DNA of 64,000 nt from Stenotrophomonas maltophilia (lineage in GTDB: Bacteria > Pseudomonadota > Gammaproteobacteria > Xanthomonadales > Xanthomonadaceae), in contig NZ_CP029773.1 of assembly GCF_003205835.1 (NCBI RefSeq), positions 3,752,501 to 3,816,500 on the forward strand, in the 5' to 3' direction. Made by a program: the position numbers and the translations under genes. This document shows, piece by piece, positions 30,857-39,532 of the stretch. How positions within the stretch are numbered: the first letter of the stretch is position 1; each line of letters opens with the position of its first letter. The notes under the pieces are model-generated. The model was not told the origin of the DNA. It saw only the letters and a program-made list of their open reading frames with translations, and searched no databases.

Positions 30857-31863
30857 TTCCGCAATTGTTGACTCAACTTGCCCGTCCCTTGCGCCGCCTT
30901 GATCGGCGGATTGCCTGGATCGAGTCGATCATCAAGACCCCTCTGACCGACGACGACGAGCACTACCTGCGTGTTGCCTGCGCCGAATCGGGAAACACGA
31001 GATTTGGCGAATACTACTACTGGTACCTGCAGAAGCTGTTCGTTGCAAACGTTCTGCGGCGTGGGAACCGGACCGAGTTCCTGTCCCTGCTCAGTCGCGC
31101 CGACCGAACGGACTACAGCGCATTCGATGAACTGGCACGCACGCCACGCGGGCTTCTGATCGCAGTGCCGCACCATGCCCACTACATTCTGTCGATCATC
31201 ATGCTGGCGGAGCGTTTACGGCACGAGCGGAAAACCTTCCTGTTCTATGGAAACCCGGAAACCCATCCAGGCAACGAAATCTTCGACAGGCTCAACGGCT
31301 GGTTCTGGAACGAGGACAACGGTGTTGGTTTCGTCCATGACACCCGCAAAGGCCTGGCAACAGCCATCCGTGAACTGAGGGCAGGCGCAGCCGTCTTCAT
31401 CCTGCCGGACGTTTTCAAGGACGAGAACGCCACGTACCCCATCAGCTTCTGCAAGCGCTCGATGAGCATCATGCTCGGTACCGCCGCATTGTCCCGCAGA
31501 ACCGATGCGCTGATCGTCCCGATGATCTCCACCCCCGTCGCGTCGGGCCTGGGCTTCAGGAGCGTTTTCGCACCGCCGTGCGCTGAGCCGGCACCTGCAG
31601 CACAGGGCCAGTCCGAACGCAGGCTGCTTGCAGACGACTACCGCGTCATGCGCGGGCTCTTCGCCTTCTATGAACACCACATGCAGCACCAGCTGATCTA
31701 CTGGCAGAACGTACGGCAACACATCGCCCAGAACGGCCCTCATCTTGAGGTGCCGAGGTCCGATGTGGCGCGCGTGGCCGGGCTGCTGGCCCGCGACCCC
31801 GACATGCTCGCCCCTACCGCAGTAATTGACCTGAGAAGAGACGCAACGGCACCCACATGCTGA
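30850..31863 (+). CDS. LpxL/HtrB-like lipid acyltransferase homologue
   Basis: A 337-residue protein. The order of motifs resembles lipid A acyltransferases: LLIAVPHHAHYILSIIMLAE (about 103-121) at the place of the HX4D/E catalytic site, FLFYGNPETHPGNEIFDRL (130-148), and RAGAAVFILPDVF...PISF (177-200). However, no acidic residue stands five places after any of the His of HHAH, so the usual catalytic dyad is not met. There is no clear N-terminal membrane anchor. It overlaps both neighbours by seven bases, so it is translationally coupled. It may acylate the peptide or a carrier lipid, or have become a binding protein; both are guesses. Confidence 0.72.
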   Translation: MLIPQLLTQLARPLRRLDRRIAWIESIIKTPLTDDDEHYLRVACAESGNTRFGEYYYWYLQKLFVANVLRRGNRTEFLSLLSRADRTDYSAFDELARTPRGLLIAVPHHAHYILSIIMLAERLRHERKTFLFYGNPETHPGNEIFDRLNGWFWNEDNGVGFVHDTRKGLATAIRELRAGAAVFILPDVFKDENATYPISFCKRSMSIMLGTAALSRRTDALIVPMISTPVASGLGFRSVFAPPCAEPAPAAQGQSERRLLADDYRVMRGLFAFYEHHMQHQLIYWQNVRQHIAQNGPHLEVPRSDVARVAGLLARDPDMLAPTAVIDLRRDATAPTC

Positions 31864-32873
31864 AACAGAAATCACGTCTTGTGCTCCTCATTGCATTGGC
31901 GCTTTCCCCGGCGGGCATCAACTGCGCCGCCGCAGCAGATGCCACCGAGCCCCCATTGCGCACCCTTGATACCGTCGTGGTGTCTGGGGTTGCGCCGGGT
32001 CCCGGACTCTGGAGAGTCTCGCGTGGCGAGCACACACTCTGGATCCTGGGCACGCTCAAGCCGGTGCCATCCTCGATCACATGGGATTCGGCAGCGGTGC
32101 GAGAGGTGATTGCCGAGGCTCAGGCCGTGCTGTGGGAGCCATCCTTCACCGTAGACGTCGACACCGGCTGGCTCGGCAAGCTGTCGCTTGGCTACAGCTA
32201 CATGAAGGCACAGAACAATCCTGGCAATGCGCAACTCAAAGACATCCTGGCACCGGATGTATACGCGCGCTGGCAGAATCTGCGCGACACGTACCTCGCT
32301 GGCCGCAGCAACCTCGAAGGCAAGCGCCCGCTTGCCGCGGCGGACGAGCTGATGTCGGCGGTGATGGCCCAGCGTGGCCTGAGCAGCAAGGGGGTGGTCG
32401 CTCCCGTCATCGTCGCCGAAGTGAAGGCGCGCGGCATCGGACTGCACACACCTCGATATACGCTCAAGCTCTCGCGCCAGAACGCCGCGCAGATGCTCAA
32501 GGCAGTCAGGTCAACGTCGATCGACGACAGCGCCTGCCTGGTGGCAACCATGGATCTTGTCGAATCCGGCATGGATCGCCTGGTAACCAACGCAAATGCA
32601 TGGTCTACGGGCGAGACCGCCCGGATCGACGTATCCCTGACCTCGAAACGGGATGAACTTTGCACGGACTCGCTCAGCAACGCGCCCGCAGCCCGTGCTT
32701 TTGGCATGCCCGACATCCGCACGGTCGTAAGGGAGAAATGGCTTGCGGCCGCAGACAAGGCACTGCAGACCAACACGACGACGCTCGCGGTGCTTCCCAT
32801 CGCCGACCTGTCCGGCAACGACGGATACATCGATGCGCTGCGCCAGCGCGGATACGAGGTCGAGTCACCTTGA
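31857..32873 (+). CDS. Exported TraB/GumN-family protein lacking the motif His
   Basis: A 338-residue protein with a signal peptide (about 1-27, ending AAAADA). The start of the mature part, LWRVSRGEHTLWILGTLKPVP, matches the LW-x-V...LxGTxH opening of TraB/GumN proteins, followed by EAQAVLWEPSF. In the family, related to Tiki proteases, the GTxH His is the presumed metal ligand. Here it is Lys (residue 68). Two Cys (about 222 and 256) could pair in the periplasm. If active it might process the exported peptide; with the His lost it may bind instead. Overlaps the previous gene by seven bases. Confidence 0.72.
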   Translation: MLKQKSRLVLLIALALSPAGINCAAAADATEPPLRTLDTVVVSGVAPGPGLWRVSRGEHTLWILGTLKPVPSSITWDSAAVREVIAEAQAVLWEPSFTVDVDTGWLGKLSLGYSYMKAQNNPGNAQLKDILAPDVYARWQNLRDTYLAGRSNLEGKRPLAAADELMSAVMAQRGLSSKGVVAPVIVAEVKARGIGLHTPRYTLKLSRQNAAQMLKAVRSTSIDDSACLVATMDLVESGMDRLVTNANAWSTGETARIDVSLTSKRDELCTDSLSNAPAARAFGMPDIRTVVREKWLAAADKALQTNTTTLAVLPIADLSGNDGYIDALRQRGYEVESP

Positions 32874-32897
32874 ACGCCCTCCCGCAGTGACCGACCG

Positions 32898-33461
32898 ATG
32901 TCGCCTCGAGTGGATCGACTATCGGCGCTTTTCCTGGCATCGGCAGCACAACTGGCCTTGCTGATCCTGCTGTGCCAGGTCGCCGGCAAGTCACCTGTAA
33001 ACGTCGGGGATGATGAAACGAGGGTATCGCTCGTGTTCATCGAGCGCCCTCTCGCGCGGGCGCCCGTTCCCGCTGCCATGCCCCGGGCATTGGGAGGGCC
33101 CGGCAGGACTGCTGGCCCGGCGCTGCCAGTTGCATCTGCGGCACCCCGCAGGCCCACGCTGGACGTGGTCGATGAAGCACCTGGACCTGCGATGGCTGTT
33201 GCCCCCGCACCGCTCGACCTTGCCATTCGTCCAGATGATATCTCGTTCAAGCGCCCCTCCCTGACAAGACCGGCCCAGGCCGCCTTTCCGGCGCGCGAGC
33301 CCACATTGCAGGTGAGCGTCGAAGACAACTCATGGATGGGAAGGTATGCACGCATGGGGCGGAGGATGGCGTGCGCAGAACTGCGGCAGGCGCTTGCATC
33401 AAACCCCGGCAGTGCCGAGGCCATCATCAGGACGATGGAGCAGCGCAAGTGCATGAACTAG
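32898..33461 (+). CDS. One-pass membrane protein, Pro/Ala-rich periplasmic region
   Basis: A 187-residue protein with one N-terminal membrane segment (about 8-28, LSALFLASAAQLALLILLCQV), then about 110 residues rich in Pro, Ala and Arg, and a compact C-terminus with two Cys (MACAELRQAL...EQRKCMN). The layout recalls TonB-like or periplasmic adaptor proteins, but I find no named domain. It lies 24 bases after the GumN-like gene and about 50 before the exporter, so it could bridge the exporter and the envelope. Function unknown. Confidence 0.6.
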   Translation: MSPRVDRLSALFLASAAQLALLILLCQVAGKSPVNVGDDETRVSLVFIERPLARAPVPAAMPRALGGPGRTAGPALPVASAAPRRPTLDVVDEAPGPAMAVAPAPLDLAIRPDDISFKRPSLTRPAQAAFPAREPTLQVSVEDNSWMGRYARMGRRMACAELRQALASNPGSAEAIIRTMEQRKCMN

Positions 33462-33512
33462 CTATCGCCATGGTGCTTGCTCCAGCAACTGGAACTGACA
33501 GGAGCGCCGGGT

Positions 33513-35270
33513 GTGAATAAAGCCCTCGAGAAGGCCATGCCGGTGGCACGTACCCTCCGGCTGCTGGCGAGTCTTTCGCGCAACCACCTGCCACTCCTGG
33601 CGGGTGCACTGACCAGCATCGTGGTTGCAACCACGTTCGCCCTTGCCGTTCCCATCGCCGCAAGGGGCAACCGCGGCCTGGACCTGAACAGCCTGGAGAA
33701 GATCGACAACATCTTCCTGACACTTGCCTTGATCTCAGTGGCGATTGGCGTGGCCACGGCAATGCGGGTCTACTTCATCAATCGCCTCGCTGACGAAGTC
33801 ACCAATGACCTGCGGGGGCAGCTGTTCTCACGATTGCTCGTCCAGCCGCTGGAATTCCATCAGCAGCAGCCATCAACGGAACTGCTTTCACGATTGACCT
33901 CGGATATCGAGCACCTGCGGATAGCCATCGGGGTCAGCTTCTCTGTGGCAATACGCAGCGGAATCATGCTGGCCGGTGCGGTCACCATGTTGTTCATTAC
34001 CGACCCTGGCCTGGCGCTGCTGACGATCGCCGCCATCCCGTTTGCATCGGTTCCCATCGCCGTGGGCTCCAAGCACCTGCGGGCCAGCGCGCGCGACTAC
34101 AATGATCTGCTTGCGCAATCGCGCGTCGTTGCGGCGGAAGCGCTGGGCCATATCAGGGCGGTCAAGGATTTCGCCCGCGAACCCTTCGAGACAGAGCGCC
34201 ATGCGGCGACGCTCGATGCCAGCGTCAGCGGAGCTCGTCGGCGCACGACCTGGCAGTCTGTGCTGACGGCATTGTCATTGATCGTCATGCTGCTGGGCAT
34301 CACCGCTGTGTTATGGACAGGCACCCACAAGGTCATGGACCGGACGCTCTCGGCGGGCCAGCTGGGACAGTTCGCCATGTATGCCGTGATGTGCGGCATG
34401 GCCGCCGCCGCGCTTCTGGACACATGGGGCGCGCTGCAGCGCTCCGCCGGAGCGACTGATCGCATCACCGCATTTGGTGACCTGCCATACCATGAGGCGC
34501 AGGAAACCAGGCTGGTGCAGGCTCTGCAGGGATGCATCCGATTCGAGAATGTCGATTTCTGGTATGCCGCTGCGCCCGACAGGCCCGTCCTGCGACGCTT
34601 GAACCTGGACATTGCGAAGGGGGAAAAGGTCGCCATCGTGGGCGCATCCGGCGCGGGCAAGAGTACGCTGCTGTCGCTGCTTCTGCGCCTGCATCCCGTG
34701 CGGGCGGGCGCCATCTTCATCGACGGCCACGATATCTCCACGTTCCAGCCTGCAAGCATCCGCAACGCTATCGGGACGATCTCGCAGGCGCCGGCGATTT
34801 TCGGCCGATCCGTGCTTGAGAACATCCGATACGGCAAGCTCGACGCTACCGACGAGGATGTCAGGAACGCAGCAGTGTCTTCAGGCGCAGATGCCTTCAT
34901 CAATGAATTGCCCGCTGGCTACGATGAGCCCTTGGGCGAACGCGGAGCCCGATTGTCAGGCGGCCAGCAGCAACGGGTAGCCACTGCGCGCGCACTGTTG
35001 AAGCGGGCCGATATCCTGCTGCTCGACGAGCCGACATCGGCGCTCGATTCACACGCCGAACAGGCGGTACATGACCATGTTTTCGGAACGGGCACGGGGC
35101 CGACCACGCTCATCGTCGCACACCGGTTGCAGACCATTCTTGCCGCCGATCGAATCGTACTCATCGATGAAGGTGCGGTCGCCGCCACCGGGTCGCACGA
35201 AGAACTGCTGATCCGCAGCGCTCGATATCGCGACCTGATCAGGCCGCAGATGCAGGCCATGGTCGAATAA
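33513..35270 (+). CDS. ABC exporter (half-transporter, MsbA-like)
   Basis: About 585 residues: an ABC1-type membrane domain with five to six segments (about 20-310) and a nucleotide-binding domain with Walker A GASGAGKST, Q-loop (TISQAPAIFGRSVLENI), signature LSGGQQQR, Walker B ILLLDEPTSALDS and the H-loop His in IVAHRL. No C39 peptidase domain is fused, so any leader would have to be cut elsewhere. GTG 33513 has GGAG eight bases upstream; ATG 33537 is an alternative. Last gene of the operon, followed by a strong terminator. Lipid, drug or peptide cargo are all possible; the context favours the peptide or an acylated form of it. Confidence 0.85.
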   Translation: MNKALEKAMPVARTLRLLASLSRNHLPLLAGALTSIVVATTFALAVPIAARGNRGLDLNSLEKIDNIFLTLALISVAIGVATAMRVYFINRLADEVTNDLRGQLFSRLLVQPLEFHQQQPSTELLSRLTSDIEHLRIAIGVSFSVAIRSGIMLAGAVTMLFITDPGLALLTIAAIPFASVPIAVGSKHLRASARDYNDLLAQSRVVAAEALGHIRAVKDFAREPFETERHAATLDASVSGARRRTTWQSVLTALSLIVMLLGITAVLWTGTHKVMDRTLSAGQLGQFAMYAVMCGMAAAALLDTWGALQRSAGATDRITAFGDLPYHEAQETRLVQALQGCIRFENVDFWYAAAPDRPVLRRLNLDIAKGEKVAIVGASGAGKSTLLSLLLRLHPVRAGAIFIDGHDISTFQPASIRNAIGTISQAPAIFGRSVLENIRYGKLDATDEDVRNAAVSSGADAFINELPAGYDEPLGERGARLSGGQQQRVATARALLKRADILLLDEPTSALDSHAEQAVHDHVFGTGTGPTTLIVAHRLQTILAADRIVLIDEGAVAATGSHEELLIRSARYRDLIRPQMQAMVE

Positions 35271-35302
35271 TGGCCACCATAGCGTGCCACCCGCAGAACA
35301 GG

Positions 35303-35331
35303 AAAGGCCGCCCGGAGGCGGCCTTTCTGTT
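35303..35331 (+). terminator. Rho-independent terminator of the peptide/exporter operon
   Basis: AAAGGCCGCC (35303-35312) pairs with GGCGGCCTTT (35317-35326), followed by CTGTTT. It lies 32 bases after the exporter stop. Confidence 0.85.
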
Positions 35332-35338
35332 TCAAGCA

Positions 35339-35360
35339 GCCGGCCAGCGGCCGGCTCTAC
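35339..35360. repeat. SMAG (GTAG) single unit, variant
   Basis: GCCGGCCAGCGGCCGGCTCT followed by AC. It is the reverse of a GTAGAGCCGGCC unit and lies between the exporter terminator and sucD. Confidence 0.75.
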
Positions 35361-35387
35361 AGAATCGTCTGCCGGAGGCAGTCGATC

Positions 35388-36263
35388 TTATTTCACCAGC
35401 TTGGCGATGGCAGCGCCCAGATCGCCCGGCGAGCGGACGGTGACAACACCGGCAGCTTCCATCGCGGCGAACTTGCCTTCAGCAGTGCCCTTGCCGCCCG
35501 AGGCGATCGCACCGGCGTGGCCCATGCGCTTGCCGGCCGGAGCCGACGCACCGGCGATGAAACCGACGACCGGCTTCTTCACGTGGTTCTTGATGTACTC
35601 GGCGCCGGCTTCTTCAGCGTCGCCGCCGATTTCGCCAACCATGATGATGCCTTCGGTCTGCGGGTCTTCGTTGAACAGCTTCAGGCAGTCGACGAAGTTC
35701 AGGCCGTTGATCGGGTCACCACCGATGCCGATGCAGGTGGACTGGCCCAGGCCGACTTCAGTGGTCTGCTTGACCGCTTCATAGGTCAGGGTGCCCGAAC
35801 GCGACACGATGCCGATCTTGCCCGGCTGGTGGATGTGGCCCGGCATGATGCCGATCTTGCACTCACCCGGGGTGATGACGCCCGGGCAGTTCGGCCCGAT
35901 CAGCACGGTGTCCGGATGCGAACGGGTCAGCACGTTCTTGACGCGCAGCATGTCCAGCACCGGGATGCCTTCGGTGATGCAGACGATGACCTTGATGCCG
36001 GCAGCAGCGGCTTCCAGGATCGCGTCGGCCGCGTACGGCGGCGGCACGTAGATGACCGAAGCGTTGGCGCCGGTGCTCTGCACGGCGTCGGCAACGGTGT
36101 TGAAGACCGGCAGGTCGATATGGGTGGTGCCACCCTTGCCCGGGGTCACGCCGCCAACAACCTGGGTGCCGTACTCGATCATCTGAGTGGCGTGGAAGGT
36201 GCCCTGCTGGCCGGTGAAGCCCTGCACGATCACCTTGGTGTTCTTGTTAATCAAAACAGACAT
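35388..36263 (-). CDS. sucD: Succinyl-CoA ligase, alpha subunit
   Basis: A 291-residue TCA-cycle subunit. It binds CoA through an N-terminal Rossmann domain ([20 protein letters not shown]) and carries the phospho-His in the [20 protein letters not shown] region. The length is standard. AAGGAA precedes ATG 36263. It lies 20 bases after sucC on the same strand; the two form the sucCD operon. Confidence 0.97.
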   Translation of the reverse strand: MSVLINKNTKVIVQGFTGQQGTFHATQMIEYGTQVVGGVTPGKGGTTHIDLPVFNTVADAVQSTGANASVIYVPPPYAADAILEAAAAGIKVIVCITEGIPVLDMLRVKNVLTRSHPDTVLIGPNCPGVITPGECKIGIMPGHIHQPGKIGIVSRSGTLTYEAVKQTTEVGLGQSTCIGIGGDPINGLNFVDCLKLFNEDPQTEGIIMVGEIGGDAEEAGAEYIKNHVKKPVVGFIAGASAPAGKRMGHAGAIASGGKGTAEGKFAAMEAAGVVTVRSPGDLGAAIAKLVK

Positions 36264-36283
36264 GGGAATTCCTTGGTGTCGGA

Positions 36284-37453
36284 TCAGGCAGCGTTCTTGA
36301 CAGCTTCAACGATCTTCTTGGCGCCATCGTTGATGTTGTCAGCCGGGATGATGGCCATGCCACTGTCGCGCAGCAGCTGCTTGCCTTCTTCCACGTTGGT
36401 GCCTTCCAGGCGCACCACGACCGGAACCTTGACGCCCACTTCCTTCACGGCGGCAATGATGCCTTCGGCAATCATGTCGCAGCGGACGATGCCGCCGAAG
36501 ATGTTGACGAAGATGCCTTCAACCTTGTCCGAGGACAGGATCAGCTTGAACGCTTCGATGACGCGCTGCTTGTTGGCGCCGCCACCCACGTCCAGGAAGT
36601 TCGCCGGCTCGCCGCCGTTGAGCTTGATGACGTCCATGGTGGCCATGGCCAGACCGGCGCCGTTCACCATGCAGCCGATGTTGCCGTCCATGGTGACGTA
36701 GTTGATGTCCAGTTCCGAAGCGATCACTTCGGTCGGATCTTCCTGGGTCTTGTCGCGCATGGCGACCAGGGCCTTCTGGCGGAACGCGGCGTTGTCGTCG
36801 CTGTCGAACTTGCCGTCCAGCGCGTACAGGTTGCCGTCATCCAGGATGGCCAGCGGGTTGATTTCAACCAGCGCCAGGTCCTTTTCGTTGAACAGGCGGT
36901 ACAGGTTCACCATGATGCTGGCGAACTGGCCGGCCTGCTTGGCGGTCAGGCCCAGCTTGAAGCCGAAATCACGGCCGTGGTAACCCTGCACGCCTTCGAC
37001 GAAGTCGACATTCAGCGAGTGGATCAGCTCCGGGGTTTCAGCCGCGACCTGCTCGATTTCCACGCCGCCTTCCGAAGAGGCGATGTAGGTGATGGTCTTG
37101 GTGCCACGGTCGACCAGCACCGACAGGTACAGTTCCTTGACGATTTCACCGGCAGTGGTCACCAGCACCAGGTTGACCGGCAGTTCAACGCCAGCGGTCT
37201 GGTAGGTGGCCATCTTGGTGCCGAGCATCTTGGCCGCAGCGGCCTTCACGTCGTCGGTGGTCTTGCAGAACTTGACGCCGCCAGCCTTGCCGCGGCCGCC
37301 AGCGTGGATCTGCGCCTTGACCATCCAGGGGCCCTGGCCCAGGGAGTTGGCAGCGGCAACAGCTTCGTCCGGGGTCGCAGCGACCTTGCCGGCCGGGACC
37401 GGGATGCCGTACTCGGCAAGCAGTTGTTTTGACTGGTATTCGTGGAAATTCAT
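36284..37453 (-). CDS. sucC: Succinyl-CoA ligase, beta subunit
   Basis: A 389-residue subunit with an N-terminal ATP-grasp domain ([34 protein letters not shown]) and a C-terminal CoA-ligase domain ([35 protein letters not shown]). With SucD it makes ATP or GTP from succinyl-CoA. First gene of sucCD; divergent from pilS, as in other Xanthomonadaceae. Confidence 0.97.
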   Translation of the reverse strand: MNFHEYQSKQLLAEYGIPVPAGKVAATPDEAVAAANSLGQGPWMVKAQIHAGGRGKAGGVKFCKTTDDVKAAAAKMLGTKMATYQTAGVELPVNLVLVTTAGEIVKELYLSVLVDRGTKTITYIASSEGGVEIEQVAAETPELIHSLNVDFVEGVQGYHGRDFGFKLGLTAKQAGQFASIMVNLYRLFNEKDLALVEINPLAILDDGNLYALDGKFDSDDNAAFRQKALVAMRDKTQEDPTEVIASELDINYVTMDGNIGCMVNGAGLAMATMDVIKLNGGEPANFLDVGGGANKQRVIEAFKLILSSDKVEGIFVNIFGGIVRCDMIAEGIIAAVKEVGVKVPVVVRLEGTNVEEGKQLLRDSGMAIIPADNINDGAKKIVEAVKNAA

Positions 37454-37858
37454 GCGTCACCGTGGGAATAGGAACGACCGCACGCAATTCCTCAGGGCCC
37501 CGGCGGGGCGCCGGCATGGACCGCGGCGGGCCCACTATTGTGGCCGAGCCGGCGCCGGGGCGCAAAGAAGTCTGTACAAAACGCCAGACCCGGCCAGATT
37601 TCCACCGTCATTCAGGTAGTTGCGCCGGGGCCGCCGTTGCCCACCGGTATCCATGGCGGGCCAAATGCGCGATCCAGGGCGCTCCGGCGGCACCTGTGCG
37701 GGGGCCCTATACTGGTCAACCAGGGTGTGTAGAGTCGGGGGTGCTCGACGGCTTCCACCGCAGGCCACATCGAAGCGACATGCCCGCCCGGCTTCAGGGG
37801 ACGCCGGGCAGGCCTGTCGCAGATTCCAGACCCAGGCAGCCAGAAGGGGAGTTCCGGC
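37454..37858. other. sucC-pilS intergenic region
   Basis: About 405 bases between divergent operons. No gene is supported. TATACT at 37708-37713 could be a -10 for the pilS side. A GTAG-headed unit (GTAGAGTCGGGGGTGCTCGA, 37729 on) lies downstream of it. GGGGAG stands just before the pilS GTG. Confidence 0.5.
37729..37750. repeat. SMAG-like GTAG unit, degenerate
   Basis: GTAGAGTCGGGGGTGCTCGA resembles the AGTCGAGCC-type units at 22649 but with an imperfect stem. Confidence 0.5.
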
Positions 37859-39472
37859 GTGTCACCCAGTGCTTCATTGATCGACCGCATCGAATCGATC
37901 CCGCGGCGTGAGCTGTACTTCTTCGCGCTGTACCGGGTGCTGATCGCCTCGGTCATCGCCGCCCTGCTCTACAGCCCCTTGTCGGCCATGGTCGGCGAAG
38001 CCCACCACCCACGTCTGGCCGATGTGGTTGCGGTCATCTATCTGGCGTTGTCGCTGCTGGCCCTGGTGATCGGCCGCAACGAACGCTGGCTGCGCCCGAT
38101 CGTGGTCACCGGGGTGATGGTGGACATCGTCGCCGCCACCCTGCTGTCACACGCGCTGCCCGGTGCCAGTGCCGGCATCTCGATGTCGCTGCTGTTCAAC
38201 ATCGCCGCTGCCGCCACCCTGCTGCCGCTCAGCCTGGGCCTGGGCCTGGCGTTGGCCGCCAGCCTCGCCACGGGTGTCGAGTACACCTGGAAGCTGCTGG
38301 AAGGCGGCGACCCCACCCGTACCCTGGCCGAACTGGCCATGTTCGCCACCAGCTACCTGGCACTGGCCTTCATCAGCTACCAGGTGGGCAGCCGCGCCCG
38401 TCGCAACCAGCAGCTGGCCAACCAGCGCGGCGACGAAGTGGCCAACCTGTTCCAGATCAACGAACTGATCATCCGGCGCATGCGTACCGGCGTGCTGGTG
38501 GTGGACGCCGACAACCGCATCACCCTGGCCAACGAAGCCGCGTCGATGCTGCTCGGCGACAACGACGGCATCGGTGAGACGGGACGCCTGGACCTGGTCA
38601 GCGCCGCGCCGGAACTGGCGCGCCGCCTGCAGCGCTGGCGCAACGGCTGGGCCCAGGACGAACTGCCGCTGCAGCTCAACCCCGACCAACCGGAAGTGCA
38701 GCCGCGCTTCGCCCGCCTGCTGGCCGGCAGCGAGCTCTCGCTGGTGTTCCTGGACGATTCCAGCGTGGTCTCACGCCGCGCCGAATCGCTCACCCTGTCG
38801 GCGATGGGCCGCTTCTCGGCCAGCCTCGCCCACGAGATCCGCAACCCGCTGGCGGCGATCAACTACGCCGTGCAGCTGCTCGAGGAAGGCACCGGTTTCA
38901 ACGAGAGCGACCGCCGCCTGCTGCAGATCATCCGCCAGCAGTGCCAGCGCACCAACGGCATCGTCGAGAGCGTGCTGGGCCTGGCCCGTCGCGAACGCGC
39001 CACGCCCGAGAACGTGGACCTGGTCGCCTTCGTGCGCCGCTTCGTGCTGGAGTACAAGCAGGGCCAGACGCTGGAGACCGACAGCATCGAACCGATCATC
39101 AGCGAGATCTCGGTGATGGCCCAGGTCGACACGAAACACCTCTACCAGGTGCTGACCGTACTGGTGCACAACGCCCTGAAATACGGCCGCATCGGCCAGC
39201 AGCCGGCCCGCGTGCGCCTGCGCGTGGCGCAGCACGAACGCAGCGCAGTGATTGACGTGATGGATCGCGGCCCCGGTATTCCCGAGACCGTGGCGGCGCA
39301 GTTGTTCCGCCCGTTCTTCACCACGTCCGAGCACGGCACCGGGCTGGGCCTGTACATCGCCCGCGAGCTGTGCCGGGCCAACCAGGCGCGGCTCGACTAC
39401 ATCCCGGTGCCCGCCGGCGGCTCCTGCTTCCGCCTGGTGCTGCCCGGCCCGCACACCCTGTTGCCCACCTGA
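37859..39472 (+). CDS. pilS: Sensor histidine kinase PilS
   Basis: A 537-residue kinase with six N-terminal membrane segments (about 20-185), a PAS-like region (about 205-310, INELIIRRMRTGVLVVDADNRI), the His box ASLAHEIRNPLAAINYAVQLL and an ATPase domain (VLVHNALKYG, DRGPGIPE, GTGLGLYIARELC). In Pseudomonas PilS senses pilin level in the membrane and controls pilA through PilR. The GTG start has GGGGAG upstream. It is followed by pilR after 60 bases. Confidence 0.93.
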   Translation: MSPSASLIDRIESIPRRELYFFALYRVLIASVIAALLYSPLSAMVGEAHHPRLADVVAVIYLALSLLALVIGRNERWLRPIVVTGVMVDIVAATLLSHALPGASAGISMSLLFNIAAAATLLPLSLGLGLALAASLATGVEYTWKLLEGGDPTRTLAELAMFATSYLALAFISYQVGSRARRNQQLANQRGDEVANLFQINELIIRRMRTGVLVVDADNRITLANEAASMLLGDNDGIGETGRLDLVSAAPELARRLQRWRNGWAQDELPLQLNPDQPEVQPRFARLLAGSELSLVFLDDSSVVSRRAESLTLSAMGRFSASLAHEIRNPLAAINYAVQLLEEGTGFNESDRRLLQIIRQQCQRTNGIVESVLGLARRERATPENVDLVAFVRRFVLEYKQGQTLETDSIEPIISEISVMAQVDTKHLYQVLTVLVHNALKYGRIGQQPARVRLRVAQHERSAVIDVMDRGPGIPETVAAQLFRPFFTTSEHGTGLGLYIARELCRANQARLDYIPVPAGGSCFRLVLPGPHTLLPT

Positions 39473-39532
39473 TTCCCATTCTGTGCGTCAAACATTTGTC
39501 GCTTCCAGCCCCCTCGTTTATCTTTCACGCCC

